From assembly GCA_016278515.1 (NCBI GenBank), contig JADQBR010000029.1:9634-72682 (forward strand): a stretch of 63,049 nucleotides of DNA. The letters are read 5' to 3'. Position numbers and translations under genes: made by a program. Under the pieces are notes generated by a model. It was not told where the DNA came from. It ran no database searches and saw nothing but the letters and a program-made list of their open reading frames with translations. Every line of letters starts with the position of its first letter. The first letter of the stretch is position 1. Below, in pieces: positions 44,889 to 53,448 of this stretch. The DNA comes from Bacillota bacterium. GTDB taxonomy: Bacteria > Bacillota > JADQBR01.

Positions 44889-45587
44889 ATGACTGCGCAG
44901 GGCTATTTGCTTGATCTTGGTTTTACCGATTACACGGAGGCCTATATGATCCAAAAAACACTGCAGCGAATGCGGATAGCAGGGGTTATCCGGGATACCC
45001 TTATCCTGGTGGAACACCCTCCGGTTCTCACCATTGGGCGAAACGGCGGACGTGAAAATATCCTGGCCGCTGAAGAAATGCTGGAAAGGCAGGGTATTTC
45101 CATTTGTGAGGTGGAACGTGGTGGTGATATTACTTACCATGGTCCGGGGCAGTTGGTGGGGTACCCAATTGTTGATTTAAATATGAGGGGCAGGGATCTG
45201 CATCTCTTCGTACGCTGCTTAGAGGAAGTGGTTATTAGCACCCTTGGCTGTTACGATATTACAGCGAATCGAAAAGACGGCTATCCCGGCATATGGGTTG
45301 GCAGCCGGAAGATTGCCGCTCTGGGGGTAGCAGTAAAAAAGTGGGTCACCATGCACGGGTTTTCTCTTAACATAGCCTGCAGTCTGGACCATTTCCAGCT
45401 GATTGTGCCCTGTGGTATTTCAGGTTACGGCGTCACTTCAATGGCGGAGGTTACCTGCCGGGAACAAGATTTTGAAGCTGTATCCCGGACGGTTCGCGAT
45501 AAATTTGCAGACATTTTTCAAGTGGAGTTGGCACCGGTTTTCTTGGATGAACTCTACCAACGAAAGACACCAACCACTAATAACTAA
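44889..45587 (+). CDS. lipB: Octanoyl-[carrier protein] transferase
   Basis: A 232-residue octanoyltransferase: VERGGDITYHGPGQLVGYPI, and GIWVGSRKIAALGVAVKKWV with the catalytic Lys, plus a PCGISGYGVTSM end including the catalytic Cys. It transfers octanoate from acyl carrier protein to lipoyl domains for LipA to sulfurate. The start is ATG 44889 after AGAGAGGAACGCC. It sits 28 bases after the ligase gene and 17 before lipA. Confidence 0.9.
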   Translation: MTAQGYLLDLGFTDYTEAYMIQKTLQRMRIAGVIRDTLILVEHPPVLTIGRNGGRENILAAEEMLERQGISICEVERGGDITYHGPGQLVGYPIVDLNMRGRDLHLFVRCLEEVVISTLGCYDITANRKDGYPGIWVGSRKIAALGVAVKKWVTMHGFSLNIACSLDHFQLIVPCGISGYGVTSMAEVTCREQDFEAVSRTVRDKFADIFQVELAPVFLDELYQRKTPTTNN

Positions 45588-45604
45588 TTTGGGGCTGAAA
45601 GAGG

Positions 45605-46519
45605 ATGGATAAGGAAAGGTTTTTAACCGGAAAGAAAAACTGCAGGGAGCAAGACCCCGGGGACAGACCTCCTTGGTTAAAAGTGCCTGTTCCTGAAGCA
45701 GATGCTTTAGCTTCCATGGAAGAACTGTTACGTAGAACCGGGTTATACACCGTCTGCCAAGGGGCGTTATGCCCCAATATGGGGGAATGTTTCGGTAAGG
45801 GAACCGCCACTTTTATGATTTTGGGTGACACATGCACACGAAACTGCCGTTTTTGTTCCGTAATAAAGGGAAAGCCGGAGTCACCCAAAATGGATGAGCC
45901 AGGCAAACTGGCCGAAGCAGTACTGCATTTGGGCTTAAAACACGTGGTAATAACTTCGGTGACCCGAGATGACTTAGAAGACGGAGGAGCCAGTCATTTT
46001 GCAGATACTGTTTTCGCTGTACACGGACTCTCTCCCGAGAGTACGGTGGAAGTACTTATCCCTGATTTTCAGGGGTGTGCTGGAGCGTTGGAGACGGTAA
46101 GTGAGTCCGGACCGGAAATTATCGGGCATAATGTAGAGACTGTACCCAGATTGTATTCCCGGGTACGTCCCCGGGCTAATTACCGGCGTTCGTTGGCGGT
46201 GTTGGCTCAGGTCAAGAACATTAATCCCCATATCAGGACAAAATCTGGGATAATGCTGGGGCTGGGAGAGACGGAAACGGAAGTAATAGATGTATTGAAA
46301 GACCTGCGTAATGCGGGGTGTGACATCGTTACTTTGGGGCAGTATCTGCAGCCAACGGGAGACCAACTCTCGGTATACCGGTATATTTCACCCGAGGCCT
46401 TCAGGGTATTTGGCAGAATTGCCAGGGAGTTGGGATTCTCCCATGTGGTATCTTTACCTTTAGCAAGAAGCTCATACCATGCTGAAGAAGCGGTCAAAAT
46501 TAGCTGCGGGAGGTGTTGA
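45605..46519 (+). CDS. lipA: Lipoyl synthase (radical SAM)
   Basis: A 304-residue canonical LipA: the auxiliary-cluster motif CQGALCPNMGEC (CX4CX5C), the radical SAM motif CTRNCRFC (CX3CX2C), and the C-terminal RSSYHAEEA with the Ser ligand. It inserts two sulfurs into octanoyl chains. It is downstream of lipB; a classical endogenous LipB-LipA pathway is therefore complete. Confidence 0.92.
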   Translation: MDKERFLTGKKNCREQDPGDRPPWLKVPVPEADALASMEELLRRTGLYTVCQGALCPNMGECFGKGTATFMILGDTCTRNCRFCSVIKGKPESPKMDEPGKLAEAVLHLGLKHVVITSVTRDDLEDGGASHFADTVFAVHGLSPESTVEVLIPDFQGCAGALETVSESGPEIIGHNVETVPRLYSRVRPRANYRRSLAVLAQVKNINPHIRTKSGIMLGLGETETEVIDVLKDLRNAGCDIVTLGQYLQPTGDQLSVYRYISPEAFRVFGRIARELGFSHVVSLPLARSSYHAEEAVKISCGRC

Positions 46520-46524
46520 AAAAG

Positions 46525-46962
46525 ATGCCAGTTATTGAAGGGTATGAAATGCCCGATGAACTTTATTATACCGAGGACCATGCCTGGTTAAAAGTAGAGG
46601 AAGACAATAAAGTAAGGATTGGATTAAGCGATTTTGCACAAAAATTAGCAGGGGAAATTTCCTTTGTCAAGGTGCCTAAAGTGGGAAAAAAAGCCGTCCC
46701 CGGTAAATTGTTGTTTTCCTTGCAGTCGGGAAAATGGGCCGGTAAAGTGGTGGTTCCCGTAGCTGGGACAATAGTAGAAGCCAACAAAGATTTACTATAT
46801 GAGCCCCAGTTAATCAACGAGAACTGCTACGGGACAGGATGGGTGGCAGTAATAAAAGCCGCCGGTCTTGCTGAAGATTTGGCTGGACTGAAGACAGGAG
46901 AGGCAGCTCACCGGTGGCTGCGGCAAGAAGCGGTCCGGTTAGAGTCAGAGCAGAATAACTAG
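46525..46962 (+). CDS. GcvH-like lipoyl carrier protein 1 (LbpA-type)
   Basis: A 145-residue H-protein fold: LYYTEDHAWLKVEED at the N-terminus, GLSDFAQKLAGEISFVKVP, and the lipoyl-lysine hairpin LQSGKWAGKVVVPVAGTI with Lys70 in QSGKW rather than the ESVKA of glycine-cleavage H proteins. ATG 46525 is chosen; GGGAGGTG stands upstream and overlaps the lipA stop. No P- or T-protein genes are near, so it is not a normal glycine-cleavage component; lipoate-binding proteins of this type work with Hdr-like complexes in sulfur oxidisers. The next two genes encode a GlcD- and an HdrD/GlcF-like pair. Confidence 0.8.
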   Translation: MPVIEGYEMPDELYYTEDHAWLKVEEDNKVRIGLSDFAQKLAGEISFVKVPKVGKKAVPGKLLFSLQSGKWAGKVVVPVAGTIVEANKDLLYEPQLINENCYGTGWVAVIKAAGLAEDLAGLKTGEAAHRWLRQEAVRLESEQNN

Positions 46963-46986
46963 CACTGTAGGAAGGGGAGGACAGCC

Positions 46987-48447
46987 TTGCTGGACCAGAT
47001 AAAGCAGGATTTTGGGCCGCGGTATACCGAGTCCTATTTTGAAAGACAGTTTTATACCAGGGATTTAGCTTATATTCCTAATTTCTTAGTTTCACTGGTG
47101 GCTAAGCCGCTGCCGGAAATGGTAGTAAGGCCGGTTAATGCTGAAGAAGTAAGCCGTATTGTTACTTTTGCATCGAAAAATAAGACGGCGGTAACACCCA
47201 GAGCAGGCGGTTCTACTGCAGTGGGTGGCTGTGTGCCCGCAAATGGCGGTGTTGTAATTGATTTAAACGGTTTAAAAGGGGTTGTAGAGCTTAACCTGGA
47301 CCAGGAAAAAGTAACAGTGCTGCCGGCAACTACCTGGGCGGAGCTGGACAGTTACCTGCGCCAACAAGGTTACTGTGTCTGCTCATATCCGTCAAGCATT
47401 AATGCCGCTACCGTTGGCGGCTGGCTGTCCGGCGGTGGATACGGCATGGGCAGTATCCGGTTTGGTCCTATGGTAGAGCAGGTTAGCTCCCTGGAAGTGG
47501 TTCTTCCTTCGGGAGAAATAAAGCGTCTTAACCGGACAACAGACCCTCCCTTGCAGTGGTTTGCTGGCAGTGAAGGTACCTTAGGCATTATTACTCAGGT
47601 GGAAATGAAAATAAGGCCTATACCGGAAAGCATGGGTCACTACCTGATTGCCGCGGAAAATTCTAAAGCCCTGCTGCAGGCAGCACGGGAATGTGTCAGT
47701 GAGCTGCCGGATATTATTCATAACATGCACTTTAACAGCAAGCTACTTAATGATTCTTTAAAAAGAAAAGGATTAACAGAAGAAAAACTGGGAGATTATC
47801 ACAGCCTAGCCATTGATTTGGAAGAAAAAAATTCCTCTGGGCTGGACGAAACGGAAGATTTTCTGCAAAAGATCGTGAGTAAATACGGCCTTGCTTTCAT
47901 GGACCAAGAAATTGCCATGGAAGAGTGGGAGACGAGATTCCAGTCTCTAAAGATTATGCGGGTTTATCCTTGCCTGTTGGGTGCTGAAGTACTGCTGCCG
48001 GTTGCTTCTTTTCATCGTTACGTGGAACAGGTAGAGGCATTGGGGCGCCGGGCCGGGGTAAAGATGCTTACCTACGGTCACGTAGTGTCCCGAGAGGGGG
48101 CTGTGGTCATGACCCTGTATCCTTCCGACGAGAGGCAGACATGGCGGTACCTTTGTGACACCAGTTTAATGAGGGAAATTTATAGTATTGGCCGGAGGCT
48201 GGATGCAATACCATACTTGACCGGTTTTTGGAACACTCCCTACGTAAAAGATATTCACTCCCGGAAAAAACTGCGGGAGTTAAAGAGACGCAAGAACTTA
48301 TTGGATCCCGGTGACATTATGAATTCCGGAAAAGTTTACCGGCCGCCGCTGCTGCTGCAGCCAAATCTATATCATTTAGGCATGAAAACATTGGGGCTGG
48401 TGCGGCGAATTTGGCCAAAGGGGGTAGAGAGCCATGACCGGCAGTAA
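46987..48447 (+). CDS. FAD-linked 2-hydroxyacid oxidoreductase (GlcD-like)
   Basis: A 486-residue flavoprotein of the VAO/FAD-linked oxidase family: FAD-binding domain with AGGSTAVGGCVPANGGVVIDL and GWLSGGGYGMGSIRFG, and a C-terminal FAD_oxidase_C-like domain (RRKNLLDPGDIMNSGKVY). Glycolate, D-lactate or similar 2-hydroxyacids are usual substrates, the true one is unknown. TTG 46987 follows GGGGAGG. Its end overlaps the Fe-S partner gene by 14 bases, so the pair is translationally coupled as in glcDF or D-lactate dehydrogenase operons. Confidence 0.82.
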   Translation: MLDQIKQDFGPRYTESYFERQFYTRDLAYIPNFLVSLVAKPLPEMVVRPVNAEEVSRIVTFASKNKTAVTPRAGGSTAVGGCVPANGGVVIDLNGLKGVVELNLDQEKVTVLPATTWAELDSYLRQQGYCVCSYPSSINAATVGGWLSGGGYGMGSIRFGPMVEQVSSLEVVLPSGEIKRLNRTTDPPLQWFAGSEGTLGIITQVEMKIRPIPESMGHYLIAAENSKALLQAARECVSELPDIIHNMHFNSKLLNDSLKRKGLTEEKLGDYHSLAIDLEEKNSSGLDETEDFLQKIVSKYGLAFMDQEIAMEEWETRFQSLKIMRVYPCLLGAEVLLPVASFHRYVEQVEALGRRAGVKMLTYGHVVSREGAVVMTLYPSDERQTWRYLCDTSLMREIYSIGRRLDAIPYLTGFWNTPYVKDIHSRKKLRELKRRKNLLDPGDIMNSGKVYRPPLLLQPNLYHLGMKTLGLVRRIWPKGVESHDRQ

Positions 48448-49609
48448 GCAGGCGTTTCGCGGCTTGGCGGAAGAAGCAAGAATCTGTGCCGGCTGCGGTT
48501 CCTGCCGTTCCGTTTGTCCCGTCTATGCCGAGATAGGCTGGGAATCCGCAGCGCCCCGCGGTAAGATAACACTGGGCAAAAAGATATTTGCCGGCGGTAA
48601 GGAGGACTTTCTTTCCGAGCCCTATATCAATCGGGTTTTTCAGTGCACCCTATGCGCCCGGTGTGCTGAAGTTTGCCCGGCCCGGATAGATACACGGGAG
48701 CTGTGGCAAAAAATGCGGCAAGCCATAACGGCCCGGGGCAGAGCACCGGCAGTGTTTGAACAAATGGCGAAAAACATAGAAAGCAACAAAAACATCTCCG
48801 CCAACACCAATGACGGTCGTTTGGATTGGGCAGATGACCTGGATGACCCTGACTGTATAGAAGCGTTAGAATCCAATGCAGTGGGCTATTTTGTCGGCTG
48901 CGTAGCATCTTTTTATCCCATGGTGGCGGAAATTCCCTTGAGTTTCGTCAGTATTATGGAGAAAAATGGTATCAAGGTCACGGTGCTGGGAGAAAAGGAA
49001 TGGTGCTGCGGCTTCCCGCTGCTGGGTGCCGGTCGTAACGGTGAAGCTCTGTCCCTTGCGGAACACAATGCAGCAAAAATCAAAGAGCTGGGGATAAAAA
49101 CCCTGGTTACCACCTGTCCCTCCTGTTACCACACCTTTAAGCACCATTATCCAAAGGTCTTAGGTAAGCATCTGGACTTTGAGCTGGTGCATGCAGCCCA
49201 GTATCTCAGCTGGCTCATTCAAGAAGAGCGGATAGATTGGTCGGAATACGAGGAACTCGACCAAGTGGTAACTTATCATGACCCCTGTGATTTAGGGCGC
49301 AACAGCGGAATTTATGATGCCCCCAGGAACATTTTAGAGAATATTCCCGGAGTAACCTTAGTAGAAATGGAGCACAACCGGGAAAATGCTCTCTGCTGCG
49401 GCGGGGGAGGAAATTTGCAGGCTGTTGATGCCAGTTTGACTGCCGCTATTGCAGAGAGGCGTATAGAAGAAGCCCTTAATACCGGGGCTACAATACTGAT
49501 CAGTGCCTGCCAGCAGTGTGTTCAGGTTCTCACTGACGCTGCCCGGCGTAAAAAGGCCCCCATACAAGTAATGGATATTAACCAATTACTCTGGATGGGA
49601 TGGGAATAG
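48434..49609 (+). CDS. Iron-sulfur CCG-domain oxidoreductase subunit (GlcF/HdrD-like)
   Basis: A 391-residue protein with two N-terminal [4Fe-4S] motifs (CAGCGSCRSVCPVY; CTLCARCAEVCPA) and two CCG domains, each with a full Cys set (GCVASF...CCGFP...CPSC; PCDLGRN...CCGGGGN...CQQC). Complete CCG domains bind the noncubane clusters which reduce heterodisulfides in HdrB/HdrD. It is coupled to the GlcD-like gene and is flanked on both sides by lipoyl carrier genes. Electron transfer between the flavin and a lipoyl disulfide is the hypothesis this layout suggests. Confidence 0.85.
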   Translation: MTGSKQAFRGLAEEARICAGCGSCRSVCPVYAEIGWESAAPRGKITLGKKIFAGGKEDFLSEPYINRVFQCTLCARCAEVCPARIDTRELWQKMRQAITARGRAPAVFEQMAKNIESNKNISANTNDGRLDWADDLDDPDCIEALESNAVGYFVGCVASFYPMVAEIPLSFVSIMEKNGIKVTVLGEKEWCCGFPLLGAGRNGEALSLAEHNAAKIKELGIKTLVTTCPSCYHTFKHHYPKVLGKHLDFELVHAAQYLSWLIQEERIDWSEYEELDQVVTYHDPCDLGRNSGIYDAPRNILENIPGVTLVEMEHNRENALCCGGGGNLQAVDASLTAAIAERRIEEALNTGATILISACQQCVQVLTDAARRKKAPIQVMDINQLLWMGWE

Positions 49610-49636
49610 GTTGACTTAGGATAGGAGTGAACAGAG

Positions 49637-50068
49637 TTGAAATTAGGGGAATGGTCTTTTTGTAAGGACCTATTGTACCATAAAGAGCATCTTTGGCTGG
49701 AGGTTAAAGACTCCATCGCCCGTGTAGGTCTAACCGACTACGCCCAGGATACCAGAGGTGATGTCCTCTATCTGGGATTACCGAAAATCGGCCTTCGAGT
49801 CCAACAGGGAGATACCGTGGCTACCATTGAAACTGGTAAATGGGTAGGCAGACTCATTGCCCCGGTCACAGGTACTATAGTAGGCATTAATAGCCAACTA
49901 TCAAGAAACCCTCAGCTAATAAATCAGGATCCGTACGGTGAAGGTTGGATTTTTCAACTGCGCATTTCGAACCAAACAGAACTATCCTCTCTATTGAAAT
50001 GTGATGAATTTTATCATTGGCTGGAGCACACGTTAGCAAACCAAGTAGATTGTGAATTGGACAGGTGA
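49637..50068 (+). CDS. GcvH-like lipoyl carrier protein 2 (LbpA-type)
   Basis: A 143-residue H-protein fold: LLYHKEHLWLEVKDSIARVG, TDYAQDTRGDVLYLGLP and the lipoyl hairpin IETGKWVGRLIAPVTGTI with Lys68. Like carrier 1 it has GKW-x-G in place of the ESVKA of true GcvH. TTG 49637 stands seven bases after AGGAG. It follows the CCG protein and overlaps the region just before a LipT-like gene, the context described for LbpA with the LipS1/LipS2 pathway. Confidence 0.8.
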   Translation: MKLGEWSFCKDLLYHKEHLWLEVKDSIARVGLTDYAQDTRGDVLYLGLPKIGLRVQQGDTVATIETGKWVGRLIAPVTGTIVGINSQLSRNPQLINQDPYGEGWIFQLRISNQTELSSLLKCDEFYHWLEHTLANQVDCELDR

Positions 50069-50072
50069 TACT

Positions 50073-51155
50073 ATGGACACTATTCAAGCGGATGTACTGG
50101 TAGTTGGCGCCGGACCTGCAGGCTCCATAGCAGCCCGTCGGGCAGCCCGAAATGGGGCTAAGGTAATCTTAATCGAACAAAAGACTTCTGTTGGTATTCC
50201 CGTTCAGTGCGGCGAATACGTGCCTGGTTCTATTGGGGAGTTTTCCGGCAGTTATGCAGAGAGTATTGTTCAAGAAATCAAAGGGATTAAAACCTATATT
50301 AACTGCCGGCCGGCGGTATATACTAGGGCACCTGGCTACATTATTCAACGGCAGATATTTGACGGAAATCTGGCCCGGGAAGCTCAGGAGCAGGGAGTTA
50401 ATCTGGTAACGGGCGCTCGGCTTGAAGGAAGAGACGACAGTGGAGTAATAGTAAAACTTGCAAAAGAAACAGTCAAAGTGTTTCCAAGGATAATTATCGG
50501 TGCCGACGGGCCCCGATCTTTGGCAGCTGGGTGGATAAACGACTCCGGACCTTTGCTGGCGGCAGCCGCCCAGCATACTGTAAAATTAAGAAAACCGCTG
50601 GAGGATGCTGAGGTTTTCTTGGATGAAGCTTATCCCGGCGGATACGCTTGGTTATTCCCCAAAGGGAAGGCAGGCAATCTAGGAGTAGCCGTTGACCCCA
50701 AATTGGGAGGGGATGTTGGCAAAGCATTGCGGCAGTTTACGAAATTCATCAGCAAAACCGGAATACTCTCAAGTGCCGAGCCCGTAGATACTATATCTGG
50801 ATTCATACCTATCTCCGGACCCCTGCCCAATGTTCAGAAGAATAATATTCTCCTTGTGGGCGATGCGGGAGGGTTTACCCACCCCATTACCGGCGGCGGT
50901 ATCCTGCATGCACTAATTACCGGACAGCTGGCCGGAAAAATATCTGCCCTAGCTCTTAGTGAAGATGATCTGGAAATATTAAAAAATTACGGATCAGCTT
51001 GGGCAGCCGTTCTGGGGGAAACCATGATAAGGGGCACAAGAAAAAGACGCTATCTTGAAACAGTCCGGCCAAATCGGCTAGGCGATGACTTTGCCGCTGT
51101 TGCAAGAAAAACATGGATTGCCTTTCCGGAATACTACCAGGGTGAGGCAAAATAA
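50073..51155 (+). CDS. FAD-dependent oxidoreductase, geranylgeranyl reductase family (LipT-like)
   Basis: A 360-residue flavoprotein: N-terminal dinucleotide motif VLVVGAGPAGSIAARRAA, VPVQCGEYVPG-type segment (IPVQCGEYVPGSIG), IIGADGPRS, and the second FAD motif NILLVGDAGGFTHPITGGGI. Such proteins are grouped with geranylgeranyl reductases. In lipoate clusters with LipS1/LipS2 a protein of this type is called LipT and is proposed to donate electrons. ATG 50073 comes five bases after AGGTG. Its neighbours (lipoyl carrier before, two radical SAM genes after) support that reading. Confidence 0.75.
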   Translation: MDTIQADVLVVGAGPAGSIAARRAARNGAKVILIEQKTSVGIPVQCGEYVPGSIGEFSGSYAESIVQEIKGIKTYINCRPAVYTRAPGYIIQRQIFDGNLAREAQEQGVNLVTGARLEGRDDSGVIVKLAKETVKVFPRIIIGADGPRSLAAGWINDSGPLLAAAAQHTVKLRKPLEDAEVFLDEAYPGGYAWLFPKGKAGNLGVAVDPKLGGDVGKALRQFTKFISKTGILSSAEPVDTISGFIPISGPLPNVQKNNILLVGDAGGFTHPITGGGILHALITGQLAGKISALALSEDDLEILKNYGSAWAAVLGETMIRGTRKRRYLETVRPNRLGDDFAAVARKTWIAFPEYYQGEAK

Positions 51156-51191
51156 TCTTTAATGATGTAGTAGATAAAGGTGGGAAAATGT

Positions 51192-52250
51192 ATGATAAAA
51201 TGTTCGGAAAGCCCCAAGTTTACCAAGACAAGTTTGGCCGCCGCCATCACTTTAAAACTAAAAAAAGGAAGCTTTTACCGAGAAGCAAGATTAAACTGCT
51301 TAAACCTGCTGCTGAGTTATGATAGCGGCTGTGTTGGGCGCTGTGCCTACTGTGGATTAGCCAACAACAGGGTTATATCTCCCGAGGAAAACACTTTTAT
51401 TCGAGTCAAATGGCCAACCTATGACGTAGACGAGATACTGCAGCGGGCAAAAAGAGATGAAGATAAACTAAAACGAGTGTGTGTGGCCATGGTTACCCAC
51501 CCCCAAGCACTGGCTGACTGTAATGAAATCATTAGTCGTTTTAAACATAATACAAGTTTATTAATTAGTGCCCTGGTGACGCCCACTATGATAAAAAATA
51601 AGAGGCAGATTAAACAATTAAAGGAAAGCGGAGCGGACAGTTTGGGAATAGCTGTGGACACGGCAACCGGGGAACTTTTCGGCAAATTGCGTGGCTCCGG
51701 TGTGGAGGGACCCCACAGTTGGAGACATTATTGGCAGGTGATAAAGGATGCGGTGGCAGTATTCGGGCCCGGTAATGTCAGTGTTCATCTCATAGTGGGC
51801 TTGGGAGAAACAGAAAAGGAAATGGTAGAAACTATTCACAGGGTAAACCGACAAAAGGCAGTGCCGCACCTTTTTGCTTTCTTTCCCGAAAAAGGCAGTG
51901 CTTTAGGTACTCTCAGCCAGCCGCCCATAGGCCAATACCGGCGCATCCAGCTTGCCCGTCACCTGATAGTTAGCAGGTTAATCAGTCCGCAGCAAATGCA
52001 GTTTAACGAGGACGGCAAGATTGTTGATTATGGTACCGACATAAAGTCTGCGGTGGAGACGGGACTGCCCTTTATGACCTCTGGGTGTCCCGATGCACAG
52101 GGTGAGACAGCCTGCAACCGCCCATACGGCAACGAACGTCCCGGAGAACTGCTGTATAACTACCCTTTTAGACCGAATAATGACGATGTCAAGTTAATTA
52201 AAAGTCAGTTATGGCAGGGGTTAAAGGAGGAACAGTATCAATCATGGTGA
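51192..52250 (+). CDS. Radical SAM protein, LipS1/LipS2-type lipoyl synthase subunit (first)
   Basis: A 352-residue radical SAM protein with CVGRCAYC (C47, C51, C54) and a barrel. Additional Cys lie at the N-terminus and near the end (SGCPDAQGETACNRPYG), possible ligands for a second cluster. ATG 51192 is preferred over GTG 51180, which overlaps the AAAGGTGG site. It overlaps the next radical SAM gene by 7 bases. Paired radical SAM proteins behind a LipT-like flavoprotein and an LbpA-like carrier match the alternative lipoyl synthase pair LipS1/LipS2 known from archaea and sulfur oxidisers; which of the two this is I cannot say. Confidence 0.72.
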   Translation: MIKCSESPKFTKTSLAAAITLKLKKGSFYREARLNCLNLLLSYDSGCVGRCAYCGLANNRVISPEENTFIRVKWPTYDVDEILQRAKRDEDKLKRVCVAMVTHPQALADCNEIISRFKHNTSLLISALVTPTMIKNKRQIKQLKESGADSLGIAVDTATGELFGKLRGSGVEGPHSWRHYWQVIKDAVAVFGPGNVSVHLIVGLGETEKEMVETIHRVNRQKAVPHLFAFFPEKGSALGTLSQPPIGQYRRIQLARHLIVSRLISPQQMQFNEDGKIVDYGTDIKSAVETGLPFMTSGCPDAQGETACNRPYGNERPGELLYNYPFRPNNDDVKLIKSQLWQGLKEEQYQSW

Positions 52251-53206
52251 TAAGTGAGACTTACTTTCGGGAAGAATTATCAGCCCTCCTAGACCGCGCC
52301 TGGGAGTTAAGACAGAGAAACTTTTCCCCGGAAATTACCTTTGCCGTCCCCGGGGGAAGAAAATATGATACGGTAGTTTTTACTAACCGCCAAGAACGCT
52401 TTTTAAATGTAAGTATCACAGACAAAACATGTTCCCTACTTTGTGACCACTGCCGCGGGCGCATGCTAGCCGGCATGACGCCGGTAACCGATCCCCGGCA
52501 ATTGCTTGCTTTGGTAGAACGACTGATGGGAAAGGGGGCCCGCGGGCTGCTGATTAGCGGCGGCTGCGACCGGGAAGGCAGTGTCCCTTTGGATAATTTT
52601 ATTCCGGCCATAGCCGATATTACAGCAACGGGATTAAAGGTTATCGTACATACCGGTTTGGTTGCCAGAGATCAAGCAAAAAGATTAAAGGATGCGGGAG
52701 TTGACCAGGTTCTTTTTGATATCATCGGCGATGAAGATACTATAAGACAGGTTTATCACCTGGATAAAGTTCCTGAGGACTATTATCGTTGCTTGGAGAG
52801 TCTTTTAGAAGTAGGACTGGATGTGGCACCCCACATTGTAATAGGGCTGCACTACGGAAAAATCAGAGGAGAACACGCAGTCTTACGGGAAATAGCACAA
52901 ATCGGCGTTGACCGTTTAGTACTTGTAGCACTGCGAAATTTGTCTGGCACACCCATGGCCGGCCTAAGGCCGGTAGATCGGCGGGAAGTAGCGCGTATAG
53001 CAGCCGTAGCCAGATTGATATGCCCTGAAACCTATATATCTTTTGGCTGTGCCAGACCATTTGGAAAGGAAAAAATAGTGCTGGAGCAGCATCTCATTGA
53101 TGCAGGTATAAACGCTCTTGCTTACCCGGAAGAAGAGACATTAACCTATGTCCAAAAACGAGGGCTGGTTTTCAAATTTGAAGAGCAATGCTGCAGCATG
53201 GTCTAG
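52244..53206 (+). CDS. Radical SAM protein, LipS1/LipS2-type lipoyl synthase subunit (second)
   Basis: A 320-residue radical SAM protein with CSLLCDHC (C63, C67, C70), ISGGCDREGSVPL and a C-terminal CARPFGKE, plus EEQCC near the end. It overlaps the first radical SAM gene by 7 bases; AAAGGAGG lies 13 bases upstream of ATG 52244, a slightly long spacing. It closes the lipoate cluster. The pairing with the first is the main evidence for LipS1/LipS2-type sulfur insertion; a biotin-synthase-like function is less likely in this context. Confidence 0.7.
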   Translation: MVISETYFREELSALLDRAWELRQRNFSPEITFAVPGGRKYDTVVFTNRQERFLNVSITDKTCSLLCDHCRGRMLAGMTPVTDPRQLLALVERLMGKGARGLLISGGCDREGSVPLDNFIPAIADITATGLKVIVHTGLVARDQAKRLKDAGVDQVLFDIIGDEDTIRQVYHLDKVPEDYYRCLESLLEVGLDVAPHIVIGLHYGKIRGEHAVLREIAQIGVDRLVLVALRNLSGTPMAGLRPVDRREVARIAAVARLICPETYISFGCARPFGKEKIVLEQHLIDAGINALAYPEEETLTYVQKRGLVFKFEEQCCSMV

Positions 53207-53448
53207 AGCTACAAGAGCAAGTTAGGGACCCAAGAATTTGCATCGAGAATCTATCCCGCAAAGGGTTGAAAAAACTTGCGAAAATTACAGTAGAAAACAT
53301 CGTTATTATTGGTGGTGTTATGCCGCAATTTAGGGACTACACATTCAACGCATGTCCTTGAAACCTTGATGCTTCAGTACTTGGTAAAAATTGTCGCCAA
53401 ACTTGGGTTTGAAGAAAAAATTAACGACATGATGAGCAAAAAGAAGTT

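Noticed and set aside
46525-50068. Glycine cleavage system H proteins
   Set aside because: No gcvT or gcvP nearby and the lipoyl-lysine context is GKW rather than ESVKA.
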